NCBI GenBank assembly: GCA_012270665.1
Contig: JAAXHY010000171.1
Coordinates: 1-6,574, forward strand
From: Dehalococcoidia bacterium
GTDB lineage: Bacteria > Chloroflexota > Dehalococcoidia > SAR202 > UBA11138
Length of the DNA stretch: 6,574 bases
Direction: 5' to 3'
Shown here: in pieces, positions 1-5,654 of the stretch
Layout: each line of letters opens with the position of its first letter
Numbering within the stretch: the stretch's first letter is position 1
Made by a program: the position numbers and the translations under genes
Notes under the pieces: model-generated
Told to the model about the DNA's origin: nothing
What the model saw: the letters and a program-made list of their open reading frames with translations, nothing else
The model's database searches: none

Positions 1-72
1 GGTCGCACCCAGGTACTGACCGGGCTCGATGTCAACCAGGTCCTGAAGGTCACTGAGCCGCCGGGAAACTGA
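1..72 (+). CDS. C-terminal end of a probable FG-GAP/ASPIC-UnbV (CRTAC1-like) protein, partial
   Basis: The window opens inside a plus-strand reading frame (frame 1) that runs 23 codons to a TGA at 70-72. The visible tail includes LTGLDVNQVLKVTEP. This resembles the end of the ASPIC/UnbV domain, where a short strand, an 'L..V..NQ.L.V.E' pattern and then the C-terminus are typical. Members are secreted or surface beta-propeller proteins with FG-GAP repeats. Only the last residues are here, so the propeller itself cannot be checked and the assignment rests on one short motif. The gene converges on the coiled-coil gene that ends at 129; the 56-bp gap holds no obvious intrinsic terminator. The alternative is that the open frame is chance, but its composition and the motif argue against that. 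Confidence 0.55.
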   Translation, partial: GRTQVLTGLDVNQVLKVTEPPGN

Positions 73-128
73 TGGGACGACGCACACAACCTGGGGTTAA
101 ACGGCGCGCCCTTCAAAAGGATTCTGTT

Positions 129-923
129 CTATTGAGGATCTGGTGGCTCCAGATCATCCTTGACCAACGGATACCAAAACGCGGCATTCCCGTCATTTGC
201 TTCCATGAACCTTTCGACATCCTCAAAGATCAGGTTGTCAACGCTGGGAGCCAACCTAACTGCCGCGACTACGGCGTAAGCGTCTAGCCCGGTCGCGCAT
301 CCAAGAATTCGCGCTCGCTCGGCCGCCCTTGTTACATCTCGGCCGTCCGCCGTGAAAGACGCTTCCACTGCGATGTAGAAGCCCGGCCCGGAGCCTCTCC
401 TGTCCTTAACTTCTATAACCAGGTCCGCCATGGGAAAAGAGTCCAACGTCTCTTCACTGAGTCCCAGGGTATCCAGAGATTCGTAGTTGTCATTGAGCAT
501 CTGGTTCAGTACGTTACTATCGAGCAAGTTATATTCTATCCGCCTCATGAGGCGCGTCTGGGCGAACAATCGGGCGATCTCATATCTGTTCTTTCGCGCG
601 GCGTACATGGCATAGTTGCCCCTAAATCTCCCAAGGTCGTCATGCTGCTGTCTGTACATCTCATGTTGTCTGTCCAGACGACTCAACACGATGCCGAATT
701 GTTGGTTGGTGGTCTCCTCCTGTCTGTCCAAGCGGCTCTCTACGCTGTCGAATCGCTGGTTGGTAGTCTCCTTATACAGCTCTATACTCTTCGTCAGAGA
801 GCTCATTCGTTGCGGTAGCGCCAACAATTCCTCGGTCAACAGCTCGCGCCGCACTGCTGAACGCAACGTCTCATCTTCCCGCAGGATACTGAGGAAGTCC
901 TCTATGTTGTTGATAGTCGTCAT
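129..923 (-). CDS. Coiled-coil protein with a possible PD-(D/E)XK-like C-terminal domain, function unknown
   Basis: 264 residues, ATG start at 923-921 with AGGA (929-932) five bases upstream; stop TAG. Residues 1-35 are a charged helical segment. Residues about 38-100 are a Gln/Arg/Glu-rich predicted coiled coil containing an 18-residue tandem repeat (52-69 and 70-87). From about 105 a globular part follows. Its core is ADLVIEVK (166-173), then a strand YIAVEAS (183-189), then a helix rich in Arg/Ala (DVTRAAERARIL, 196-207) and another strand (YAVVAAVRL, 216-224). An acidic residue (D167), a strand with E187, then a helix and a strand is the order seen in restriction-endonuclease-like folds, but the usual lysine of ExK is Ser189 here, so catalysis is doubtful. 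I infer a cytoplasmic, probably oligomeric protein, since no signal peptide or membrane segment is visible. It lies 81 bp downstream of the small membrane-protein gene and may share its transcript. Coding is well supported; function is not. Confidence 0.8.
   Translation of the reverse strand: MTTINNIEDFLSILREDETLRSAVRRELLTEELLALPQRMSSLTKSIELYKETTNQRFDSVESRLDRQEETTNQQFGIVLSRLDRQHEMYRQQHDDLGRFRGNYAMYAARKNRYEIARLFAQTRLMRRIEYNLLDSNVLNQMLNDNYESLDTLGLSEETLDSFPMADLVIEVKDRRGSGPGFYIAVEASFTADGRDVTRAAERARILGCATGLDAYAVVAAVRLAPSVDNLIFEDVERFMEANDGNAAFWYPLVKDDLEPPDPQ
663..770 (-). repeat. Two tandem 54-bp in-frame repeats inside the coiled-coil gene
   Basis: Two adjacent 54-base units (717-770 and 663-716) encode ETTNQRFDSVESRLDRQE and ETTNQQFGIVLSRLDRQH. 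The start (ETTNQ.F) and end (SRLDRQ) of each unit are the same at protein level, while the middle has diverged. This is consistent with a duplicated coiled-coil block whose phase is kept, so the coiled coil could lengthen or shorten by whole units. Confidence 0.75.
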
Positions 924-1004
924 ACGTATCCTATCCCAGTCTTTCTCTATTGTAGCTTATGACACGGACGCGCTGCCGAAGGGAAGAAAGCGGCCCATGC
1001 ACCC

Positions 1005-1433
1005 TCAGATCCACCCCGTCCGTATCTGCCTGTACGCCCCTATGACCGACGCCACCACGTTGGGCACAATCATGGTCCAAAGTATGGCCGCGGACGAAAT
1101 CTCGCGCGAACTGAACACCGCCGGGTTGGGGTCAACCACCGTCTTGTAGTAATAGGCTGTCCATGCGCCGACCAGTCCCAGCAAGACCCATGTCCCCGTC
1201 CTGAGAGCCTTCATGCGTCTCGCTTCCTCCGAGTCCCACCACGCAATCGTCGCGCCCATACCCGCTCCCACCCCCGGCAGTGAGAACCAGAGCGTCACGA
1301 ACACCCATCTCGGCCAGAGATAGTCCATGAAGTAGTACAAGGCCCAAGTGATCAGGATTGCGCACACGGCAAGAAGAGCGGACAACCCAAATCCGGCGAA
1401 GACCCTCAGACCTAGAGCGATTGCGAGGTACAT
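1005..1433 (-). CDS. Small four-helix integral membrane protein, unknown function
   Basis: 142 residues from the ATG at 1433-1431. A TTG two codons further upstream (1439) is possible, but the GGGGGA ribosome binding site at 1442-1447 lies 8 bases from the ATG and only 2 from the TTG, so I prefer the ATG. Hydrophobic segments at about 10-34, 43-66, 80-96 and 113-133 suggest four membrane helices. The loop between helices 2 and 3 is charged (DSEEARRMKALR, 67-78), and the loop between helices 3 and 4 carries DPNP (101-104). The tail RQIRTGWI is short and basic. I do not recognise a family. The gene starts 52 bp after the DppC-type gene stop with no evident terminator between, so it may be the last gene of the transporter transcript or a bystander. 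A role as an accessory transporter subunit would be speculation. It is read as real because of the clear ribosome binding site and the regular helix pattern. Confidence 0.72.
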   Translation of the reverse strand: MYLAIALGLRVFAGFGLSALLAVCAILITWALYYFMDYLWPRWVFVTLWFSLPGVGAGMGATIAWWDSEEARRMKALRTGTWVLLGLVGAWTAYYYKTVVDPNPAVFSSREISSAAILWTMIVPNVVASVIGAYRQIRTGWI

Positions 1434-1485
1434 ATCCAAAGTCCCCCGGTCCGCTGGCTGGACTCACGTCTCGCCATAGAGCAGA

Positions 1486-2364
1486 CTACTCGCGCCTCGC
1501 CAGCTTGGGATCGAGGGCGTCCCTCAGTCCGTCTCCGACCAGGTTGATGGCGAGCACCGTGATGGTGAGAATCAGTCCTGGGAAGAAGGCGACCCAGACG
1601 GCAGTCTGTAGATATGTCCTTCCGAGCGCGAGAATATTGCCCCAGCTTGGAAGCTCGGGCGGGATACCCAGCCCCAGGAAGCTCAGCCCTGCCTCCACCA
1701 GTATAGCCGTGGCGAACACGAAAGTCGCCTGCACCATCACCGGCGCGAATGTATTGGGCGCGACATGCAGAAGCAGTATCCTCCAGGTGGGCGCGCCTAT
1801 CGAGCGCGCCGCCTCCACGAACTGGAACTCCCGCAGCGCAAGAACCTGCGCCCGAACGATACGCACCATACGAGGAGTATCCACTACCGTTATGACGATG
1901 ATGACATTGGTAATGGAACTGCCCAGCATCGCTATCAGCGCGAGCGCTAGCAGCAGAGTCGGGAACGACATTATCGCATCCATGAATCTCTGGATGACGA
2001 TGTCCGCGCGCCTGTCATACCCGGATATGAGCCCAACTACCATGCCCGCGCACACCGTGAGAAGGGCGACTGAGAAGCCGACTAGGAGCGAGACGCGACC
2101 GCCGTGTATCGTGCGCGAATAGACGTCCCTACCGGTGTTGTCCGTCCCAAACCAGTGTTCGAGTGAGGGCGCCAGCAGCCTGTCCAGGGGCTCCAGCTTC
2201 AGCGGGTCGTACCGGTCAACGGTGCCCGCGAATATCGTGAAGAATGAGATGATCAACAGGATGACGAAGCCCGCCAGCATGTTCGGGTTCTTCAGCAGCG
2301 CGCGCCGGGCGTTTCTGACCCCGGTGGCCCATCTCGAGCGGGGTTGAATCGCTTCGGCAGCCAT
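1486..2364 (-). CDS. ABC transporter permease, DppC/OppC type
   Basis: 292 residues, the usual length for DppC-type permeases of peptide/nickel importers; it forms the inner-membrane channel with the DppB-type partner encoded just upstream. Visible family signs are the N-terminal NPNMLAG before helix 1 (about 29-48), the HWFGTDNTGRDVYSR block (70-84), helices at about 91-115, 133-163, 207-228 and 255-276, the EAA loop that docks the ATPase (FVEAARSIGAPTWRILLLH, 182-200), LSFLGLGIPP...PSWG (227-242) and the C-terminal NLVGDGLRDALDP (274-286). The ATG at 2364-2362 overlaps the DppB-type stop by one base (TAATG), and GAGG at 2370-2373 lies 5 bases upstream, so translation is probably coupled. 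Stop TAG. The substrate is not readable from the permease; peptides are the default guess, with nickel, opines or sugars possible. A close paralogue lies at 5655-6533. Confidence 0.96.
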   Translation of the reverse strand: MAAEAIQPRSRWATGVRNARRALLKNPNMLAGFVILLIISFFTIFAGTVDRYDPLKLEPLDRLLAPSLEHWFGTDNTGRDVYSRTIHGGRVSLLVGFSVALLTVCAGMVVGLISGYDRRADIVIQRFMDAIMSFPTLLLALALIAMLGSSITNVIIVITVVDTPRMVRIVRAQVLALREFQFVEAARSIGAPTWRILLLHVAPNTFAPVMVQATFVFATAILVEAGLSFLGLGIPPELPSWGNILALGRTYLQTAVWVAFFPGLILTITVLAINLVGDGLRDALDPKLARRE

Positions 2365-3317
2365 TAGTACCTCACCCTGGGGTCAAGATAGGCGTAGAGT
2401 ATATCTACTGCTAGGTTCACGAACACATACGCGCCCGCGAATATCATCATGAGGCCCTGTATCACCGGGAAGTCCCGGTCGCCTACCGCCCCGACGAATA
2501 GCCTCCCCATGCCGGGTATGGCGAATACCGTCTCGGTTAGCACCGCGCCCGTAACTGCCCCGGCGAAACTGAGTCCGATGATGGTAACGATTGGCATCGA
2601 GGCCGCTCTGAGCGCGTGCCTGAACAGCACTACACTTTCCACCAAGCCCTTGGCGCGCGCGGTGCGTATGTAGTCGTCTCTGAGAACCTCCAACATGCTT
2701 GAGCGTGTCATGCGAGCGTTGAGCGCCATGAACGAAACTCCGATGGAGAGAGATGGCAGGATTAGGTGCCTGAAGAACTGGGGCACGCCGTCCGAAAACT
2801 CCGCGAACCCGAATACCGGCGTCCACCCTAGCGTCACGCTGAACAGCCATATCAGGTTGAACGCCAGCCAGAAGCCCGGCATAGAGAACCCTATTACCGC
2901 AAACAACATCACCACGCGGTCAATCCACGTGTTGGACTTCCAAGCCGCCAGTATGCCCATTGGAATTCCCAATACGATGGCCAGGAATATCCCAAAGAGA
3001 ATCATGGACAGGGTCGGCTCGATCCTGGGCGAAATCAGTTCGGCGACCGACTTGCCCGTGAAGAGGGACGTGCCGAGGTCGCCCACGAAAAAGCCGCCCA
3101 TCCAGTCCAGATACTGGACGATTGCGGGCCGGTCGACGCCGAGCGCCGCCCTCGCCTGCGCTATGTCTTCCTCCGTGGCTATCTGGAGAAAGTCACCGCC
3201 CAGCAGTATTGCCGCCGGATCTCCTGGCGCAAGCTGCATTATGGAGAAGGTTATGATCGAAACCACGATGAACACGGGTATCGCCATAACTACCCTTCGC
3301 AGAATGTAGGGCAGCAT
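2364..3317 (-). CDS. ABC transporter permease, DppB/OppB type
   Basis: 317 residues, normal for DppB-type permeases. It begins with the typical YILRR followed by helix 1 (about 9-30), then LAPGDPA (29-35), the periplasmic segment with LGVDRPAIVQYLDW (59-72) and the GDLGTSLFTGKSV block (79-91). Further helices lie at about 101-124, 134-160, 183-200, 240-262 and 285-308. The cytoplasmic ATPase-docking loop is at 215-240 (DYIRTARAKGL, then HALR), and the protein ends with AYLDPRVRY. ATG at 3317-3315; a GAGAGG-like site (3327-3333) lies about 9 bases upstream. It follows the binding-protein gene after 151 bp holding a hairpin and a palindromic repeat, and overlaps the DppC-type gene by one base. 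It should pair with that DppC-type protein to form the channel. Missing from the window are the two ATPases that normally follow. Confidence 0.96.
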   Translation of the reverse strand: MLPYILRRVVMAIPVFIVVSIITFSIMQLAPGDPAAILLGGDFLQIATEEDIAQARAALGVDRPAIVQYLDWMGGFFVGDLGTSLFTGKSVAELISPRIEPTLSMILFGIFLAIVLGIPMGILAAWKSNTWIDRVVMLFAVIGFSMPGFWLAFNLIWLFSVTLGWTPVFGFAEFSDGVPQFFRHLILPSLSIGVSFMALNARMTRSSMLEVLRDDYIRTARAKGLVESVVLFRHALRAASMPIVTIIGLSFAGAVTGAVLTETVFAIPGMGRLFVGAVGDRDFPVIQGLMMIFAGAYVFVNLAVDILYAYLDPRVRY

Positions 3318-3358
3318 GAAGCCGAACCTCTCTAAATCTGGCGCGATTCCACGCCCGT

Positions 3359-3382
3359 CATTCCCGCTTTCGCGAGAATCCA
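3359..3382. repeat. Short dispersed palindromic repeat (CATTCCCGC...ATCCA type)
   Basis: A 24-base element begins CATTCCCGC and ends GAGAATCCA. ATTCCCGC pairs with GCGAGAAT around a TTTC loop, an 8-bp stem with one mismatch. The same consensus, in the same orientation, recurs at 6551-6574. It sits 42 bp upstream of the DppB-type start codon. Such elements are dispersed in many bacterial genomes; I infer a REP/MITE-like non-coding repeat. Confidence 0.7.
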
Positions 3383-3413
3383 GCGCCCCGCAAGCCAGAT
3401 AGATTATATACTG

Positions 3414-3454
3414 TCGCGCGGCGGGAGAACCGCGAGGATCCTCCTGCCGCGCGA
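3414..3454 (-). promoter_or_regulatory. Strong hairpin between binding-protein and permease genes
   Basis: TCGCGCGGCGGGAG (3414-3427) and CTCCTGCCGCGCGA (3441-3454) form 14-base arms with one mismatch (a G-T/A-C position) around a 13-base loop; the loop-proximal part also carries the palindrome GAGGATCCTC (3434-3443). It starts 15 bases after the binding-protein stop on the transcribed strand. No T-run follows it on the minus strand, so it is not a standard intrinsic terminator. Between a binding-protein gene and its permeases, such a stem commonly protects the upstream mRNA from 3' exonucleases or causes partial termination, giving more binding protein than permease. That function is inferred. 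Confidence 0.7.
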
Positions 3455-3468
3455 TCTAAGTCGTTGCT

Positions 3469-5334
3469 CTACCTATCAATCCATACGTTGTGGAGTATGG
3501 GGAACAGGCAGTCTATGCAGAATCCATTCACGTCGTCCCGAATCGCCCTGGGCGGAGAGAACATGAAGTGGTTGATCGAATGAGGGTTGTTGTAGATTGT
3601 GCGGTTCATCTCATCGTAGAGTCCCTGCAAAATCTCAGGGTCAGTCTCGGTGAGGAACTGATTGCGCAGTTCGGTGATCTCAGGCACGTCCCAGCCGAGA
3701 TTGCTTGGGCTGGCCGGCATATGCGGCGCCAGTGGGTTCAGACCGTTGGCGAAGTTCGACCACGTTGTGGCGATCTCCCATGGACCGTCCGAACCTGTGA
3801 GAGCCACGCGGGATCCCCAGTCCAAAGAGACAAGCTCTACGTTAGTGAAGCCCATCTCTTTCATCGCTTCCCACATCACAAGGCCCGCCTCAGGCATGAA
3901 CGGCATATCCGAAGCAGCCAGGATGCGTACCGGCAGGTCCTTGATACCTGGACTGAGAGCCTCGGCTTCGTCCAGCAGACGCCTGGCGGTGTCCAGGTCC
4001 CCGGACCTGGTCTTGATGCCCTCCGCCTGAACTTCGTCCGCAGCCATGGAACCCCAGGGCGTGCCGCAGTGGATTACGAGGTAGCACTCCGTCCACATGC
4101 TCTCGTCGCCAACCGCCGCCTGCATTATCCTGTCGTTGGGAGCCGCTGCATGAACCGCGCGGCGCGCCAGCCTACCAGCCTCACTCATGTCGAACGGAGG
4201 ATGGGCGGGATTGAAGCTCGTCCCACCGTAGTTGCCGTCCCGGATGGGCGACCATTCTACGCCAGACACTCCCGTCAGCGTCTGTGCCAGGTCAATCCTG
4301 AAGTCATCCAGTACGTCAACCTCGCCGGTCTGAATCGCGGCCACACGCGTGGCGTGGTCTGGTATGTCCAGCGCGTCGAAGCCGTCTAGGTACTGTGTTA
4401 TCTCGCCCTTGGTGAAGTCCCACGGCTCGCCCGTATTGGGCACGTAGTTGGCGAACTTCTCGAACTTCAACACCTCGCCGGGTATCCACTCGACCAACTC
4501 ATATGCCGCGGTGCCTATCCCAATATCTACGGGCTGGCCCGGCGCTACGGACCAGATGTCTTTGTGCATGATGGAAGGCTGGCGTGGGTCGAGCTGCGCC
4601 ATGAATTCAAGCACCATCGCGGTCGGCTGCTCGAACGTCATTACGATGGTATTGTTGCTCTCGTCCAAGGTCTGGTTGAATACCTGGTCGGAGCGATCCT
4701 TACCCTCGTTCCCTGCGGATATGCCCAGAAGCTGGCGGCCAAGCGGGTCAACACGCGCGAAGCGGTTGTGGGACTCGGCTATGTCCACCATGCGGAGCGG
4801 GTCGCCATTGTGGAACATCTGGCCGGCCCTGACCTTGAAAGTGTACTCGGTGCCGTCCTCGCTGATGCTCCAGCTGTCCAGCATCTGCGGGAATATCTCG
4901 TAATTGGCATTTCTCCAGAACAGTTGGTCGTAGGAATGGCGGCCCACCGTGCCGGTAACGATTGCGCCCGTAGCCATCGGGTCTATGAACTTGATCGAGC
5001 CCTGCGGAACATACTTGAGCGTACCGCCGGACTTGGCCTCGCCGCCCATCGTTATCGGCCTGGACGCCGGCCTGACGGCAGCCACGGAGGGCGCCTGCGC
5101 CTGTGTTCCCGCTGGGGCCTGCGCGGCGGGCGCGGCGGGTTCGGCTGCCGCCGGGGCCTGCGGCGCGGCCGGCTGCTGCATCGAGGCCGCGGGGGCCGCC
5201 GCCGCTGGCGCTGCGGGGGCCGGGGCCTGTGGCGCGGCGGGGGCTGCGGGTTCTTCCGTACTGGAGCAGGCCAGGGCAAATACCAGTATGGCCGCTAACG
5301 CCAACGCCACTACAATCCAATTAAAACGTCGCAT
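3469..5334 (-). CDS. ABC transporter solute-binding lipoprotein, family 5 (DppA/OppA-like)
   Basis: 621 residues; ATG at 5334-5332, GGGAGG ribosome binding site at 5341-5346 (6-base spacing), stop TAG. A short basic start and a hydrophobic stretch (7-22) lead to ALAC, with Cys23 as the likely lipidated residue, so the mature protein is membrane-anchored. Residues about 28-92 are an Ala/Pro linker. The binding domain begins near GGTLKYV (103-109). Family marks are the W...SEDGTEYTFKVRAGQMFHNGDPL block (155-180), GIGTAAYELVEWIPGE (272-287), GEVDVLDD (337-344) and a FDMSEAGRLARRAVHAA helix (381-397). It captures the solute and delivers it to the DppB/DppC-type channel encoded downstream; peptides are the default guess but the ligand is not readable. 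Four cysteines remain after Cys23: C417/C423 and C606/C609, close pairs that could form disulfides. It has its own consensus promoter and leads the operon. Confidence 0.96.
   Translation of the reverse strand: MRRFNWIVVALALAAILVFALACSSTEEPAAPAAPQAPAPAAPAAAAPAASMQQPAAPQAPAAAEPAAPAAQAPAGTQAQAPSVAAVRPASRPITMGGEAKSGGTLKYVPQGSIKFIDPMATGAIVTGTVGRHSYDQLFWRNANYEIFPQMLDSWSISEDGTEYTFKVRAGQMFHNGDPLRMVDIAESHNRFARVDPLGRQLLGISAGNEGKDRSDQVFNQTLDESNNTIVMTFEQPTAMVLEFMAQLDPRQPSIMHKDIWSVAPGQPVDIGIGTAAYELVEWIPGEVLKFEKFANYVPNTGEPWDFTKGEITQYLDGFDALDIPDHATRVAAIQTGEVDVLDDFRIDLAQTLTGVSGVEWSPIRDGNYGGTSFNPAHPPFDMSEAGRLARRAVHAAAPNDRIMQAAVGDESMWTECYLVIHCGTPWGSMAADEVQAEGIKTRSGDLDTARRLLDEAEALSPGIKDLPVRILAASDMPFMPEAGLVMWEAMKEMGFTNVELVSLDWGSRVALTGSDGPWEIATTWSNFANGLNPLAPHMPASPSNLGWDVPEITELRNQFLTETDPEILQGLYDEMNRTIYNNPHSINHFMFSPPRAIRDDVNGFCIDCLFPILHNVWIDR
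5059..5253 (-). repeat. Ala/Pro low-complexity linker tract in the binding lipoprotein
   Basis: Residues about 28-92 of the lipoprotein are almost only Ala, Pro and Gln, with units such as APAAPQAP and AAPAAAAP. The DNA is built from GCC/GCG/CCC-like codons and produces spurious long frames on both strands. The tract probably serves as a flexible tether between the lipid anchor and the binding domain. Repetitive GC-rich DNA like this is prone to slippage and length change between relatives. Confidence 0.85.
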
Positions 5335-5385
5335 GAAAGTCCTCCCTGCTATCTGTATTCTTTCAACATTCGAAGAATTGATAAT

Positions 5386-5437
5386 CGTCTCGGTTTAGAC
5401 GCGGTTACAAACGATTCTCAGGATGTTTGGCCCTGAG
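5386..5437 (-). promoter_or_regulatory. Two small inverted repeats in the binding-protein mRNA leader
   Basis: Downstream of the predicted start site, CTCAGG (5417-5422) and CCTGAG (5432-5437) form a perfect 6-bp inverted repeat with a 9-base spacer. CGTCT (5386-5390) and AGACG (5397-5401) form a 5-bp one with a 6-base spacer. The first begins only a few bases after the likely transcription start, a position where operators or 5' stabilising stems are found. No riboswitch family is recognised. The repeats are short enough to be chance. Confidence 0.35.
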
Positions 5438-5447
5438 TGTTGTCGGA

Positions 5448-5476
5448 ATTATATGTCTGAACTTTTATTCAGTCAA
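5448..5476 (-). promoter_or_regulatory. Sigma70-type promoter for the binding-protein operon
   Basis: On the minus strand, TTGACT (5476-5471) is a 5/6 match to the -35 consensus and TATAAT (5453-5448) a perfect -10, separated by exactly 17 bases. Transcription should begin near 5441, giving a leader of about 107 nt before the ATG at 5334. This is a strong constitutive-looking promoter and separates this operon from the DppC-type gene to its right. Confidence 0.8.
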
Positions 5477-5550
5477 CAAAAGCGACTCAAAGAGAGTTCC
5501 CTCTCCCTCGATAGGCTGTCAAGGGCAGGTAAACTTGAATATCAGCCAAC

Positions 5551-5590
5551 AGACCCCCTCCCTCAAAGGAGAGGGCTAAGGTGAGGGTAG
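5551..5590. repeat. Pyrimidine/purine palindromic intergenic repeat (CCCTC...GAGGG type)
   Basis: Within the 320-bp gap between the second DppC-type gene and the binding-protein gene, CCCTC (5560-5564) and GAGGG (5571-5575) form a 5-bp stem with a 6-base loop. A further CCCTC (5556-5560) and GAGGG (5583-5587) flank it. A CCCTCTCCCTC fragment near 5500-5510 may be a degenerate second copy. The pattern looks like dispersed intergenic repeats of the CCCTCTCCCTTTGAGGGAGAGGG kind. It has no T-run on either side, so a role as terminator is not shown. The rest of this gap holds the promoter and leader described separately and a heptamer repeat. Confidence 0.5.
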
Positions 5591-5623
5591 TTCTCTCCAC
5601 CCGCTACAACCAACGCGCCCAGA

Positions 5624-5651
5624 AACTAAGAACTAACGACTAAAAACTGGA
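5624..5651. repeat. Degenerate 7-bp tandem repeat after the second DppC-type gene
   Basis: Four consecutive heptamers read AACTAAG, AACTAAC, GACTAAA, AACTGGA. They end 3 bases from the stop codon of the DppC-type gene. On the transcribed minus strand this gives a T-rich segment (AGTTTTTAGTC). It is likely a simple-sequence remnant; any part in transcript ending is only a guess. Confidence 0.45.
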
Positions 5652-5654
5652 GAA

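Noticed and set aside
73..128. Possible bidirectional terminator between the two convergent genes
   Set aside because: The only palindrome is GGCGCGCC (105-112) with no spacer loop and no T-run; it does not make a credible hairpin terminator.
72..287. 71-codon plus-strand frame whose ATG overlaps the stop of the left-edge gene (TGATG)
   Set aside because: The overlap looks like coupling, but most of the frame is antisense to the C-terminus of the coiled-coil gene, has no recognisable motif, and the opposite strand has better coding character.
949..954. TACAAT as a -10 box for the coiled-coil gene
   Set aside because: A 5/6 match about 25 bases before the start codon, but no -35-like hexamer at 16-18 bases; TTCGGC is only found at 20 bases. 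Not enough for a promoter call.
616..1149. 177-codon plus-strand frame
   Set aside because: It is antisense to the coiled-coil gene and the membrane-protein gene, is Ser/Arg/Cys-rich as expected of a shadow, and spans the intergenic gap without a supporting ribosome binding site.
3403..3408. TATAAT on the minus strand upstream of the DppB-type gene
   Set aside because: A perfect -10 by itself, but at 16-18 bases spacing the -35 positions read GTTCTC, GGTTCT or CGGTTC, with no match to TTGACA; the region overlaps the hairpin. A weak internal promoter cannot be excluded.
3490..4389. 299-codon plus-strand frame
   Set aside because: It is entirely antisense to the binding-protein gene, which carries clear family motifs across this span; its His/Arg/Val-rich product shows no domain.
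4564..5298. Long plus-strand frames over the lipoprotein start, some rich in Gly, Arg, Ala or Cys
   Set aside because: These arise from the GC-rich Ala/Pro codon tract read in other frames and are low-complexity shadows.
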